A stretch of DNA of 64,000 nt from Dysgonomonas hofstadii (GCF_014196915.1 NZ_JACIEP010000008.1:124001-188000); one strand, 5' to 3'. Shown: positions 43,021-52,113, counted from the stretch's first letter. Notes: a model not told the origin generated them from the letters alone. Translations and numbers: made by a program.

Positions 43021-43965
43021 TCACAGCCATTTTTTCTTTCTGAAATAAAACAGGATTATTGCAACAGCTGCCACCATCAGTCCTATCGAAAATTCGTATC
43101 CATACGTCCATTTCAGCTCGGGCATTATATCAAAGTTCATGCCATACACACTGGCGATGAGCGTAGGCGGCATGAATATTACCGATATCACTGTAAACAT
43201 CTTGATTATCTTATTCTGCTCGATATTAACGAATCCGAGGAAAGTATCCTGTAAATAGTCGAGGCGGTCGAAACTGAAACGAATATGCTCTAACAGTGAA
43301 TTTATGTCTTTGATAAGAATTGTTATCCTGCCATGCAACTCCCTTGGCATCAGTTCACTTTTCAACAAACTGGTCACCGCACGCTGCTTATCTATTATAT
43401 TCTCCCGCAATAGCATAGTTTTTTCCTGAAGGTTCTTAATCTCCATCAAAAGTTCCTCATCCGCCTCTTTTATACTGATGCTGTTACTCAGCATAGTAAT
43501 CTGCTGCGTCATATCCTCTATCATATCCGCATCCATTTCTACCCGGGTTTCCAAAATAGCGACAAAAACATGATAACCTGTCGGATACATTTTGGGATTG
43601 GCAAATATTTTCTTCGTCGTTTCGTGAAAAGATGTCAGATCCTCACCACGAACAGTGATGAGGATATTATTTTTCATGATGAAAGAGACAGGCTCCCGTT
43701 CGAAACTACCTAAAAGGAAGTTAGAGTTTACGACAAGAGAATCAGCCGTTTCCATATAGCGGGACGACATCTCGATCTCCACCATTTCCTCTTCTTCCTG
43801 AATATATATTTTCAGATAATCTTCGAGCTCGTTCTCTATTTCCTCATCTACATTATTGAGGTCGATCCACAGAAAGTTCTTGATCGGGGTAGTTTTCAAA
43901 AATTCAATGCTACGGCTCATTCTTATAGCATTGTCTCTATGATAGAATAATTTTACTTCTGACAT
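43021..43965 (-). CDS. corA: CorA-type magnesium/cobalt transporter
   Basis: 314 aa. Large cytoplasmic N-terminal part with long coiled-coil helices, then two transmembrane helices. The signature YGMNF is at the end of the first helix (SVYGMNFDIMPEL), and the C-terminus ends in RKKKWL. It forms pentamers and moves Mg2+ through the inner membrane. Its start lies about 30 bp downstream of the rsmA stop on the same strand, so the two may be one unit. Confidence 0.93.
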   Translation of the reverse strand: MSEVKLFYHRDNAIRMSRSIEFLKTTPIKNFLWIDLNNVDEEIENELEDYLKIYIQEEEEMVEIEMSSRYMETADSLVVNSNFLLGSFEREPVSFIMKNNILITVRGEDLTSFHETTKKIFANPKMYPTGYHVFVAILETRVEMDADMIEDMTQQITMLSNSISIKEADEELLMEIKNLQEKTMLLRENIIDKQRAVTSLLKSELMPRELHGRITILIKDINSLLEHIRFSFDRLDYLQDTFLGFVNIEQNKIIKMFTVISVIFMPPTLIASVYGMNFDIMPELKWTYGYEFSIGLMVAAVAIILFYFRKKKWL

Positions 43966-43993
43966 GAGCGCTTTTAATTAAAAGGTGTGTACT

Positions 43994-44794
43994 CTATTTC
44001 CTCTCATTTCCACTCCCGGGCAGATAAGTAGCGACTATATTGGTCAACTCCTCAAAATCTGCAACCGAGAGCCGCTCGGGTCGTTCTCCGAAGATTGGAT
44101 TCGAATATGCTTCGCAATCTTTTCCGAGCAACGGCTTCATCGAATTACGCAGTGTTTTTCGCCGCTGATTGAACCCGGTTTTCACAACCGTCTTAAAAAG
44201 CTTTTCATCACAATTCAGCTTTTTTCTTTCGTTCCGCACCAGTCTTATTACTGCCGATTTTACTCTTGGTGGAGGATCAAATACGTCTTCACTCACTGTG
44301 AACAGGTATTCTATATCGTACCATGCCTGAAGAAGTACACTCAATATGCCATACACCTTACCGCCGGGCTTAGCGGCAATCCGTTCGGCGACTTCCTTCT
44401 GAAGCATGCCCGAACAACAAGGTATCTGGTCTTTATAGTCGAGTACTTTAAAAAATATCTGTGACGAAATATTGTATGGATAATTACCGATCACACAGAA
44501 TTTATCTTTATAGATCTCCGATAGATTCAATGTCAGAAAATCACCTTCTATAATATGTCCTCTCAAAGCAGGATAATGTTCATGAAGATACGGTACAGAA
44601 TCCCTGTCAATCTCTATTGCAGTCAAGTCTCTTCCTTTCTCTAGGAGAAATTGCGTCAACACACCCATTCCCGGGCCGACTTCTATAACCGGCACACTGG
44701 CAAAATCGTCCAAGGTATCGGCTATCCGCCGGGCTATCTCCATGTCTTTCAGGAAATGTTGCCCTAAGAATTTCTTTGGCTTGACTACTGACAT
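43994..44794 (-). CDS. rsmA: 16S rRNA dimethyladenosine transferase
   Basis: 266 aa from ATG 44794 (a longer frame adds 5 residues). It dimethylates two adjacent adenines in the 3' end of 16S rRNA. Motifs: KKFLGQHFLKD at the start, IEVGPGMGVLTQFLLEKG (SAM motif I) and NYPYNISSQIFF (catalytic NLPYN-type motif). Divergent from the flippase-like gene, with its own TAnnTTTG box. Confidence 0.94.
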   Translation of the reverse strand: MSVVKPKKFLGQHFLKDMEIARRIADTLDDFASVPVIEVGPGMGVLTQFLLEKGRDLTAIEIDRDSVPYLHEHYPALRGHIIEGDFLTLNLSEIYKDKFCVIGNYPYNISSQIFFKVLDYKDQIPCCSGMLQKEVAERIAAKPGGKVYGILSVLLQAWYDIEYLFTVSEDVFDPPPRVKSAVIRLVRNERKKLNCDEKLFKTVVKTGFNQRRKTLRNSMKPLLGKDCEAYSNPIFGERPERLSVADFEELTNIVATYLPGSGNERK

Positions 44795-44809
44795 ACTTAT
44801 ATTTATCAC

Positions 44810-44817
44810 TATATTTG
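44810..44817 (+). promoter_or_regulatory. -7 box of the flippase-like gene
   Basis: TATATTTG on the plus strand, 88 bp before the gene start. It lies within 7 bp of the -7 box of the divergent rsmA gene, so the two promoters overlap. Confidence 0.5.
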
Positions 44818-44823
44818 CAGGCG

Positions 44824-44831
44824 CAAAGGTA
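44824..44831 (-). promoter_or_regulatory. -7 box of rsmA
   Basis: Minus-strand TACCTTTG, 29 bp before the preferred rsmA start. Confidence 0.6.
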
Positions 44832-44904
44832 GTGTTTTATTGCTAAAAATAAGCACTAACCTTTCGCATTATAGCTAAATATACTGCAATTTTACAAAAT
44901 AAGC

Positions 44905-45918
44905 ATGGCTGAACCGATAGAAGAAGTACCCGTTTCTAAAAAAAAATCTTTATTGAATACCTTTATCAAGGTTGTTTTACCATTGGCGTTGGGCATTTTT
45001 ATTATTGTCTACCTTTTTCGGGATATCAACTTCAACGATGTCTGGCATATCATAAAAGATGCCAACTGGGGCATCCTTCTGTTCTCCCTGCTTTTCGGCC
45101 TGATAGGACATACACTCAGAGGTTATCGCTGGGAATTGTTTATCGACCCATTAGGGTATAAAGCAAAAATAGCAAATCTCAGTTACGCCATTTATGGAGG
45201 CTATGCTGTGAACTTTGCCTTGCCTCGTGCCGGCGAACTCTGGAAATGCGGAATTGTCGCAAAGGAAGAGAAAATCCCTTTCTCAAAACTATTCGGCACA
45301 ATGATACTCGACCGGATATTCGATTCGTTGACTGTGATAACGATCTGCCTGATCGCGTTCCTGTTTAATATGCAATTCTTTATTTCGCAACTGGAGCAAA
45401 ATCAGGCGACATTCGATATGGTATTAGGTATCTTGAAATCTCCGCTTTTATATATTCTAATTGTAGCAGCTATTGTAACTACTTATATTATATTCAGATT
45501 CTTTAAAGAGAACTTTATAGTTCGCAAAGTAAAAAACTTTGTCAAAGAGATCATAAAAGATGCCAAAGCCATCTGGAATATGAAATCGAAAGGAAAGCTG
45601 GCTCTGTTTACCATTGGCATCTGGACTTCCTATTTTCTTTATTTTTATATTACATTTTTCGCCTTCGATTTCACCAAAGATCTGGGCTTCACTGCCGGAC
45701 TTATAGCCTTTGCCCTCAGTAGCCTTAGTATGGGAGTACCATCCAACGGTGGGCTCGGCCCATGGCAGGTTGCCGTCATCGCCGCCCTTAGCTTATATGG
45801 CGTAAGCAGCCTGGAGGCTACAGCCTTTGCCACAGGCGTATTTGGTTTGCAGTCGCTATGGGTTATTGCTATGGGGTTATTTGGATTTATTATGTTGGCG
45901 TTAAACAAGAAAAAATAA
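44905..45918 (+). CDS. Flippase-like membrane protein (LPG synthase TM family)
   Basis: 337 aa with about eight membrane helices (for example TFIKVVLPLALGIFIIVYLF). It carries the YAINFALPRAGE-like motif (YAVNFALPRAGELWKCG) and SMGVPSNGGLGPWQVAVIAA, which mark the lysylphosphatidylglycerol synthetase TM-domain family. It lacks the catalytic C-terminal domain of MprF. Its role may be lipid or glycan translocation. The stop overlaps the following gene start (TAATG). Confidence 0.85.
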   Translation: MAEPIEEVPVSKKKSLLNTFIKVVLPLALGIFIIVYLFRDINFNDVWHIIKDANWGILLFSLLFGLIGHTLRGYRWELFIDPLGYKAKIANLSYAIYGGYAVNFALPRAGELWKCGIVAKEEKIPFSKLFGTMILDRIFDSLTVITICLIAFLFNMQFFISQLEQNQATFDMVLGILKSPLLYILIVAAIVTTYIIFRFFKENFIVRKVKNFVKEIIKDAKAIWNMKSKGKLALFTIGIWTSYFLYFYITFFAFDFTKDLGFTAGLIAFALSSLSMGVPSNGGLGPWQVAVIAALSLYGVSSLEATAFATGVFGLQSLWVIAMGLFGFIMLALNKKK

Positions 45919-46430
45919 TGCTTCTCGACAATCTATCAAAAGACCAGCTAAAAGAACTGGTGAAGATATATGCCCGCAATCTCTTCGCTATGGATGGAGT
46001 ATGGTTTCAGTCGATTGAAAAAGAACAAGGCGTGGATGCAGCTATGAACCACGACAGAGAAATATGGAGACGATTTACTGAAACAGAAGCCCGACGCATA
46101 AAAAAATTCCTAAATTTACCTGACAACTCTGGTCTGAAAGGAATGAAAAAGGCTTTACAATTACGTTTTCCGGCATTAGCCAATGAAAAGATAGAATTAA
46201 TAAGAGAAGAAAAATTTCTCATATATAAAATAATTGACTGCCGGGTGCAAACAGCCAGAAAAGACAAGGATATGCCATACCATCCCTGCCAATCAGCAGG
46301 AATTATCGAACATGCATATTTTGCAAAAGTAATAGACAGCAGAATTAAATGCGAAACATTAAGTTGCTATCCTGACATAAAAGATGAAAATTGTGCCTGT
46401 TCCTGGAAATTTATACTAGAAGATGATTAA
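45918..46430 (+). CDS. DUF6125 family protein
   Basis: 170 aa from ATG 45918; a longer frame adds 20 residues inside the upstream gene. Features: LFAMDGVWFQSIEKEQGVDA, TEARRIKKFLNL, and cysteines in DCRVQTARKDKDMPYHPC and CSW near the end, as in DUF6125. The conserved cysteines suggest a metal or small-molecule site, but no activity is known. Coupled to the flippase-like gene by 1-bp overlap. Confidence 0.75.
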   Translation: MLLDNLSKDQLKELVKIYARNLFAMDGVWFQSIEKEQGVDAAMNHDREIWRRFTETEARRIKKFLNLPDNSGLKGMKKALQLRFPALANEKIELIREEKFLIYKIIDCRVQTARKDKDMPYHPCQSAGIIEHAYFAKVIDSRIKCETLSCYPDIKDENCACSWKFILEDD

Positions 46431-46452
46431 ACCCTAATAAAAGTTTAAGACC

Positions 46453-47364
46453 ATGAAGAACAAACGATCCTTATTCTTTAGTCTTTACATATTTCTATCT
46501 GCTAATATTATTATAAGCGCTCAACAAAAGCCATTAATCCGTTTCGGAATAATGGCAGACATTCAATATTGCAATTGCGAGAACAATGGCAACCGGTTTT
46601 ACAGAAATTCTTTACCGAAGCTGGATAAGGCGGTGAGCTTCTTTAATAGTAATCAGGTCGATTTCACGATAAACCTTGGCGATCTGGTCGACAAGAATTT
46701 TTCAGACCTTGATTCTGTACTAATCTTCCTGAATAAATTAGACAGGAAAGTGATTAACATTAGCGGAAATCACGACTATGGAGGAGTATCAAATAATAAA
46801 ACATTGTATGACAAATTATCGATGCCCGATGAATATTTTATATATGAAATACCTGAACATAACTGGTTGTTCATATTTCTAAATACAAATGAATTGTCAT
46901 CTTATGCCAATATAAAAGGAACTGAAAAAGAAACTGAATTTAATACCCTGAAAGAAAAGCTCAAAAAAGAAGGGCGAAAAAACAGTGCACCCTGGAATGG
47001 TGGTATTAGTAAAAAACAATTAAGCTGGTTAAACAATTTGTTGTCAGAAGCTGACAAAACGGATCAAAGAGTGCTTATTTTCGCCCATCATCCTTTATAT
47101 CCAGACAATGGGTTGACTGCCTTAAACGATAAAGAGATACTCTCTGTCATAGAAAAGTACAATTGTGTTAAAGCCGTCTTTGCCGGACACCATCATCCCG
47201 GTGATTTCGGATATTATAAGAGTATTCCCTTTATTACCTTGGAAGGAATAGTAGAAACAGAATATGATAATTCTTTCGGAATCGTCACTGTTTATAATAA
47301 CAGAATCACCATTGAAGGAAAAGGACGTATGACATCCCGTGAATTAGATACGAATAAGAAATAA
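46453..47364 (+). CDS. Exported metallophosphoesterase
   Basis: 303 aa. Signal peptide (MKNKRSLFFSLYIFLSANIIISA). Calcineurin-type motifs: FGIMADIQYCNCE (D-x-H replaced by D-x-Q), INLGDLVDK, ISGNHDYGG, FAHHPLYP and FAGHHHPGD. It binds two metal ions and probably hydrolyses phosphodiesters or monoesters in the periplasm. The first motif's His is replaced by Gln, as in ADP-ribose/CDP-alcohol-type relatives. 22 bp after the DUF6125 gene. Confidence 0.88.
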   Translation: MKNKRSLFFSLYIFLSANIIISAQQKPLIRFGIMADIQYCNCENNGNRFYRNSLPKLDKAVSFFNSNQVDFTINLGDLVDKNFSDLDSVLIFLNKLDRKVINISGNHDYGGVSNNKTLYDKLSMPDEYFIYEIPEHNWLFIFLNTNELSSYANIKGTEKETEFNTLKEKLKKEGRKNSAPWNGGISKKQLSWLNNLLSEADKTDQRVLIFAHHPLYPDNGLTALNDKEILSVIEKYNCVKAVFAGHHHPGDFGYYKSIPFITLEGIVETEYDNSFGIVTVYNNRITIEGKGRMTSRELDTNKK

Positions 47365-47439
47365 GACAAAATGCCAGTGAATAATCGGGAATAATCCGAA
47401 AAACATAATTTTAGCTACATATTTTCTTCTATATTTTCC

Positions 47440-47447
47440 TATCTTTG
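47440..47447 (+). promoter_or_regulatory. -7 box of pepD
   Basis: TATCTTTG fits TAnnTTTG, 31 bp before the pepD start. Confidence 0.65.
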
Positions 47448-47478
47448 TTACCATTCGTAAATTAAAAACATAATTACT

Positions 47479-48939
47479 ATGGGCAAAGAAATACTTAAAC
47501 TGAAACCATCACAGTTGTGGAAACACTTCTATGACCTCAGCCAGATTCCCCGTCCTACAGGACAGATGAAAGAAGTAACTAAATTCGTAATGGATTTCGG
47601 AAAATCACTGGGACTGGAAGTTAAACAAGATAAAGCAGGGAATACTCTCATCACAAAACCTGCGACAAAAGGAAAAGAAAAAGTTCCGACTGTGATCCTG
47701 CAATCACATCTGGATATGGTTCCGCAGAAAAATAACGATGTAAAACATGACTTCACTAAAGATCCGATTGAAACCGTTATTGATGGGAAAAATGTAAAGG
47801 CGAAATCTACAACTCTAGGAGCTGACAATGGTATCGGTGTAGCCGCCATGATGGCTGTACTGGAAGACAAAACGCTAAAGCACGGAAAAATCGAAGCCTT
47901 GTTTACCACAGACGAAGAAGTGGGTATGGTAGGTGCTAACGGGCTAAAAAAAGGATTTTTATCAGGTAGCATTTTATTAAATCTCGATACCGAAGAGATT
48001 GGTGAACTCTGCGTGGGCTGCGCCGGGGGTGTGGATGTAAATGCCGACTGGGAATTTAAAGAAGTAAAAACCCCAAAAGGAGACATTGCGTATAAAATCA
48101 CATTGAAAGGGCTCCGTGGAGGGCACTCGGGTACAGAGATACACCTTGGGCGTGCCAATGCCAACAAACTGATGTTCTATTTTTTGAAAGAAGCGGTCAG
48201 CAACTACGAAGTACGATTGGCATCGATCGATGGAGGGTCATTGCGCAATGCTATCCCACGTGAAGCAGTTGCCGTAGTAACCCTGCCGGAAGAAGATGAA
48301 AAAGACTTCCTGAAACTGGTGAAAAAATACGAAAAGAAATATAAAGAAGAATATAAATCGGCCGAACTGGTAGATAAACTTTCTTTTAAGGCTGCTAAGA
48401 CAGACGTCCCTAAAACTCTAATCCCTGAAGAAATACAGGACAGCCTGATAAATGCTGTTGTTGGTTGCCAAAATGGAGTAATAAGCATGCTTACTGATTT
48501 TGAAGGAATAGTAGAAACCTCTACAAACCTTGCACGTGTAGCATCAGAAAATGGCAAAATATCAATAAAAATATTAGCCCGCAGTTCGTCAGAAGATCGT
48601 AAAGACGAAATCGCATCCAGTCTGGAAAGCGTGTTTGCTCTTGCCGGAGCCAAGGTTACAGTAGAGAACGGATATCCGGGATGGCAGCCAAATGCCCAAT
48701 CAGCAACACTGGATATGATGGCTAAATTATACAAAGAAATGTATAAAGAAGAAGCTCACGTGGTGGTGGTTCATGCCGGATTGGAATGTGGTATTATCTT
48801 AGGAAGCACTCCGGGACTCGATATAGTTTCATTCGGGCCAACAATACTGAATGCTCACTCTCCTGATGAATTCGTCGTAATTGATACAGTTCCTAAATTT
48901 TATGACTATCTGGTAAAAACACTGGAAAATATCAAATAA
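47479..48939 (+). CDS. pepD: Aminoacyl-histidine dipeptidase
   Basis: 486 aa. M20 metallopeptidase that splits dipeptides such as carnosine. Motifs: ILQSHLDMVPQ (His and Asp), TLGADNGIGVAAMMAVLED (bridging Asp), LFTTDEEVGMVGA (Glu pair), LNLDTEEIGEL and a late HAGLECG. The lid domain lies in between (GGHSGTEIHLGRANA). Length matches the family. A strong terminator follows. Confidence 0.95.
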   Translation: MGKEILKLKPSQLWKHFYDLSQIPRPTGQMKEVTKFVMDFGKSLGLEVKQDKAGNTLITKPATKGKEKVPTVILQSHLDMVPQKNNDVKHDFTKDPIETVIDGKNVKAKSTTLGADNGIGVAAMMAVLEDKTLKHGKIEALFTTDEEVGMVGANGLKKGFLSGSILLNLDTEEIGELCVGCAGGVDVNADWEFKEVKTPKGDIAYKITLKGLRGGHSGTEIHLGRANANKLMFYFLKEAVSNYEVRLASIDGGSLRNAIPREAVAVVTLPEEDEKDFLKLVKKYEKKYKEEYKSAELVDKLSFKAAKTDVPKTLIPEEIQDSLINAVVGCQNGVISMLTDFEGIVETSTNLARVASENGKISIKILARSSSEDRKDEIASSLESVFALAGAKVTVENGYPGWQPNAQSATLDMMAKLYKEMYKEEAHVVVVHAGLECGIILGSTPGLDIVSFGPTILNAHSPDEFVVIDTVPKFYDYLVKTLENIK

Positions 48940-48942
48940 AAC

Positions 48943-48975
48943 AAAAGGCGATGAAATTTCATCGCCTTTTTTATT
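48943..48975 (+). terminator. Terminator after pepD (bidirectional)
   Basis: AAAAGGCGATGAAA pairs perfectly with TTTCATCGCCTTTT (48943-48970), followed by T and A/T-rich bases. It also serves the convergent sirtuin gene. Confidence 0.85.
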
Positions 48976-48982
48976 TAGAAAT

Positions 48983-49669
48983 TTATCTTTCAATTAATCT
49001 TCTCAATTCCCCTACCCCTTCTGAAGCGCCTTTTCTTATAAAGTGTACTCCATACATAGAAGTTTTCACCTCATTAGGATCGATCAGATAAATAGAGGTA
49101 GCAGGAGGTACATAATTCAACAGTCCGGCAGCAGGATATACATTCAGCGATGTACCTATTACAACTAATACATCCGCTGTCTGCACAATCTTCATCGCCT
49201 GTTCGATCATAGGCACCGCCTCGCCAAACCATACAATATGCGGACGAAGCTGCGATCCCTTCTCACACTTGTCACCTAAATGTATCTCGGCATCATCGGG
49301 AGTAAGTGTATATATCAGGGACGGATCGGCTGTAGAACGTACTTTACTCAACTCGCCATGCAAATGCAATACATTGGTACTACCAGCCCGCTCGTGCAGA
49401 TCGTCTACATTCTGAGTTATAATAGAAACCTTATAATCTGATTCCATTTCTGCCAGGCCAATATGCCCATCATTAGGTTGGGCTTCGAAAGCCGCCTTTC
49501 GCCGCGCATTATAAAAATCGAGTACCAGTTGTGGATTCTTCCTGAATCCTTCGGGTGTTGCCACATCTTCTACACGGTGTTGCTCCCATAAACCTCCGGT
49601 ATCTCTGAAAGTAGCAATACCACTTTCGGCACTCATTCCTGCTCCTGTTAAAACAACAATATGTTTCAT
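48983..49669 (-). CDS. cobB: NAD-dependent deacylase (sirtuin)
   Basis: 228 aa. It removes acyl groups from protein lysines using NAD. Motifs: VVLTGAGMSAESGIATFRD, TQNVDDLHERAG with HGE, and PHIVWFGEAVP. The zinc tetrad of most sirtuins is not intact: only one cysteine (in DKCEKGSQ) is present in the expected zone. Alone on this strand; its promoter is 31 bp upstream. Confidence 0.92.
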   Translation of the reverse strand: MKHIVVLTGAGMSAESGIATFRDTGGLWEQHRVEDVATPEGFRKNPQLVLDFYNARRKAAFEAQPNDGHIGLAEMESDYKVSIITQNVDDLHERAGSTNVLHLHGELSKVRSTADPSLIYTLTPDDAEIHLGDKCEKGSQLRPHIVWFGEAVPMIEQAMKIVQTADVLVVIGTSLNVYPAAGLLNYVPPATSIYLIDPNEVKTSMYGVHFIRKGASEGVGELRRLIER

Positions 49670-49699
49670 AATTTATTAAAAAAATGTAAGTACGATACA

Positions 49700-49707
49700 C
49701 AAATATA
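49700..49707 (-). promoter_or_regulatory. -7 box of the sirtuin gene
   Basis: Minus-strand TATATTTG, 31 bp before the start codon. Confidence 0.6.
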
Positions 49708-49750
49708 GTTTTTTCGCCCCTAAAGTCTATTAATGTATCATGAAAAGAAT

Positions 49751-49758
49751 TACTTTTG
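49751..49758 (+). promoter_or_regulatory. -7 box of the FKBP gene pair
   Basis: TACTTTTG fits TAnnTTTG, 88 bp before the first FKBP gene. The leader is A-rich. Confidence 0.5.
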
Positions 49759-49845
49759 TTGGTTAAATAAAATAAACATTTAACCTTACCTCTTAGACCA
49801 CTATCTCTATGATTTACAAGGTTAAGATAAAAACAAAAAGAATAT

Positions 49846-50430
49846 ATGGATAAAATCAGCTATGCTCTGGGATTAAGTATCGGAAACAACTTTATGTCTT
49901 CGGGGATCAAAAATGTAGATTTCGAATCTTTCCTGAAAGGAATGCAGGATGTGATAAACGGTAGTCAAGCCGCCATTTCATATGAAGAAGCCCAGCAAGT
50001 ACTGAACGACTTTTTCGGCAAACTACAGGAAGAAAGACTCGAACTTAATCTTAAAGCGGGAGAAGAATTTTTAGCGATCAACAAAAACAGACCCGGAGTT
50101 GTAACTCTGCCTAGCGGATTACAATACGAAATACAGAAAGAAGGAAACGGCCCTAAACCAAAAGCTATCGACCAGGTAAAATGCCATTATCATGGAACAT
50201 TGATCGATGGCACTGTATTCGACAGTTCGGTAGAACGTGGGCAACCTGCAACATTTGGTGTAAACCAGGTAATACCGGGATGGGTAGAAGCATTACAACT
50301 TATGCCGGCAGGTTCTAAATGGAAATTATTTATCCCATCAAACCTTGCCTACGGTAAAGCAGGAGCAGGACAATCCATCGAACCTAATTCAACATTAATA
50401 TTCGAAGTAGAAATTCTAGATATTGTTTAA
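49846..50430 (+). CDS. FKBP-type peptidyl-prolyl isomerase
   Basis: 194 aa. An N-terminal dimerisation-like domain (SYALGLSIGNNFMSSGI) is followed by an FKBP domain from ~105: CHYHGTLIDGTVFDSSVERG, VIPGWVEALQLMPAGSKWKL and FIPSNLAYG. No signal peptide, so probably cytoplasmic. It speeds prolyl cis-trans isomerisation. The lipoprotein FKBP gene follows after 22 bp, probably the same operon. Confidence 0.93.
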   Translation: MDKISYALGLSIGNNFMSSGIKNVDFESFLKGMQDVINGSQAAISYEEAQQVLNDFFGKLQEERLELNLKAGEEFLAINKNRPGVVTLPSGLQYEIQKEGNGPKPKAIDQVKCHYHGTLIDGTVFDSSVERGQPATFGVNQVIPGWVEALQLMPAGSKWKLFIPSNLAYGKAGAGQSIEPNSTLIFEVEILDIV

Positions 50431-50452
50431 TAATAAATTATTTAATTAAAAC

Positions 50453-51472
50453 ATGAAAAAAATTCAAGTTGTCGCTCTTGGCGCATTCGTGGCCATCGGA
50501 GCTTTGCTTACATCTTGTGGAGGAAGCGTTTCTACAAATGCTTCACTCAAAACAGAGATCGACACTATTTCTTATGCATTCGGAGCTAGCATGTACGACC
50601 AACAGGGACTTAGCATGTTTCTGCAGCAAAGTGGTATAATCGGAGATACTATGTCTGTCAGATCATCTTATATGAGAATGATCAGCATGGATACTATCGG
50701 TGCAAAAAAAGACTCGCTGACTAAGATTATGAAATTCAAGATTGACTCTATCAGCAAAGCAAATAGTCGTAATATTGCCGAATTCCTTAAAGGGTTGAAG
50801 CAAAGTATCGGGTCTCCTGATTCTCAGAATGCATACAACACAGGTATCGCAATAGGAAATCAGATAGGTAAACAAATGTTCCCTAACGTTGAAGCGCAGC
50901 TATATGGCCCTGACGCAAAAGAAAAAATCAATGCCGATGCATTCCTTGCAGCTTTGGCCGCTTCTATGAAAGGCGAAAAATTCGCTATTCCTGAAGCAGG
51001 TACATTATTCAATGTAAAAATGCAGGAGGTACAGGCTAAACAGCAGGCTAAGCGTGATGAAGAAATGAAAGCTCAATATGCTGACAAAATTGCTGCCGAA
51101 GCTAAGTTTTTTGAAGAAAACAAAGCTAAGGAAGGTGTTACAACGTTGCCTAGCGGAGTACAATACAAAGTAATCAAAGAAGGAAACGGAGCAAAACCAA
51201 GTGCTAATGATGTTGTAAAAGTACACTATCACGGAACTCTTATCGACGGTACTGTATTCGATAGTTCTGTAGACCGTGGTACTCCTGCTACATTTAATGT
51301 AAGCGGTGTGATCAAAGGCTGGACAGAAGTTCTTCAGTTAATGCCTGTCGGATCTAAATGGACAGTTTATATCCCTTACGATCTTGCATACGGAGCAGCA
51401 GACAGAGGAACAATCAAACCTTTCTCGAATCTGATTTTCGATGTCGAATTGTTAGGAATTGAGACGAAGTAA
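50453..51472 (+). CDS. Lipoprotein FKBP-type peptidyl-prolyl isomerase
   Basis: 339 aa. Signal peptide with lipobox ALLTSCGG, an FKBP_N-type dimerisation region (~35-190) and a lysine/glutamate-rich helix (~195-225). The FKBP domain (~235-339) has VHYHGTLIDGTVFDSSVDRG, GVIKGWTEVLQLMPVGSKW and YIPYDLAYG. A FkpA-like folding helper in the periplasm. The FKBP domain is very similar to that of its upstream neighbour, consistent with duplication. Confidence 0.93.
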   Translation: MKKIQVVALGAFVAIGALLTSCGGSVSTNASLKTEIDTISYAFGASMYDQQGLSMFLQQSGIIGDTMSVRSSYMRMISMDTIGAKKDSLTKIMKFKIDSISKANSRNIAEFLKGLKQSIGSPDSQNAYNTGIAIGNQIGKQMFPNVEAQLYGPDAKEKINADAFLAALAASMKGEKFAIPEAGTLFNVKMQEVQAKQQAKRDEEMKAQYADKIAAEAKFFEENKAKEGVTTLPSGVQYKVIKEGNGAKPSANDVVKVHYHGTLIDGTVFDSSVDRGTPATFNVSGVIKGWTEVLQLMPVGSKWTVYIPYDLAYGAADRGTIKPFSNLIFDVELLGIETK

Positions 51473-51559
51473 CAGGTAAAAAAGCAAGAAGAAGATAATA
51501 TTTTGGCGCTTACAATGTATTTTTACGAGCAAAAAGTTTTAGTTTTATAAAAAATAACT

Positions 51560-51567
51560 TATATTTG
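51560..51567 (+). promoter_or_regulatory. -7 box of the Lrp/AsnC-type gene
   Basis: TATATTTG, 31 bp before the start codon. Confidence 0.6.
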
Positions 51568-51597
51568 GATATAAAATAACTATAAAACGCTCAGATT

Positions 51598-52062
51598 ATG
51601 CAAAAAATCGACAAACTTGACAAAAAGATACTGGAGATCATATCCCAGAACGCAAGGATTCCATTCAAGGATGTAGCCTTGGAATGTGGAGTTTCCCGTG
51701 CAGCCATTCATCAGCGTGTACAACGCATGATAGAAATGGACGTGATTGTAGGCTCCGGCTATTTTGTCAATCCTAAAGTACTAGGATATAATACATGTAC
51801 ATATATCGGAGTAAAACTCGAAAGAGGTTCGATGTATAAAACGGTAATACCTGAACTGGATAAAATCCCTGAAATTGTAGAATCTCATTTTACAACAGGT
51901 CCATACACTATCTTAATTAAGTTATACGCCAGAGACAACGAACATCTGATGGATCTGCTTAATAATAAGATACAGGACATACCGGGTGTGGTAGCCACAG
52001 AAACCATGATTTCGTTAAGTCAGGGAGTAAAACGCCAGATACCAATATCTAAATCTGAATAA
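51598..52062 (+). CDS. Lrp/AsnC-family transcriptional regulator
   Basis: 154 aa. An N-terminal winged HTH (LDKKILEIISQNARIPFKDV; CGVSRAAIHQRVQRM) is followed by the RAM ligand-binding domain ending in IPGVVATETMISL. It probably responds to amino acids. Monocistronic with terminator; targets are unknown. Confidence 0.92.
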   Translation: MQKIDKLDKKILEIISQNARIPFKDVALECGVSRAAIHQRVQRMIEMDVIVGSGYFVNPKVLGYNTCTYIGVKLERGSMYKTVIPELDKIPEIVESHFTTGPYTILIKLYARDNEHLMDLLNNKIQDIPGVVATETMISLSQGVKRQIPISKSE

Positions 52063-52081
52063 CTGATACGAAACATTATAT

Positions 52082-52113
52082 AAAAGGATAGCCTGATACA
52101 GGCTATCCTTTTT
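52082..52113 (+). terminator. Terminator after the Lrp/AsnC gene
   Basis: AAAAGGATAGCCTG pairs with CAGGCTATCCTTTT around a 3-base loop, followed by T-rich sequence. Confidence 0.85.

Noticed and set aside
42823-43254. Plus-strand frame across the ppk2 end and corA
   Set aside because: It spans a strong terminator and both convergent genes in wrong frames.
47529-48734. Long open frames of 212 and 176 codons antisense to pepD
   Set aside because: They lie entirely opposite a full-length gene with intact catalytic motifs; their translations look like low-complexity shadow sequence (Ser/Phe/Pro rich).
48983-49669. Including the sirtuin in the NAD/ADP-ribose system
   Set aside because: It lies 37 kb away in a core region with its own promoter and without the ACGTA-N5-TACGT sites.
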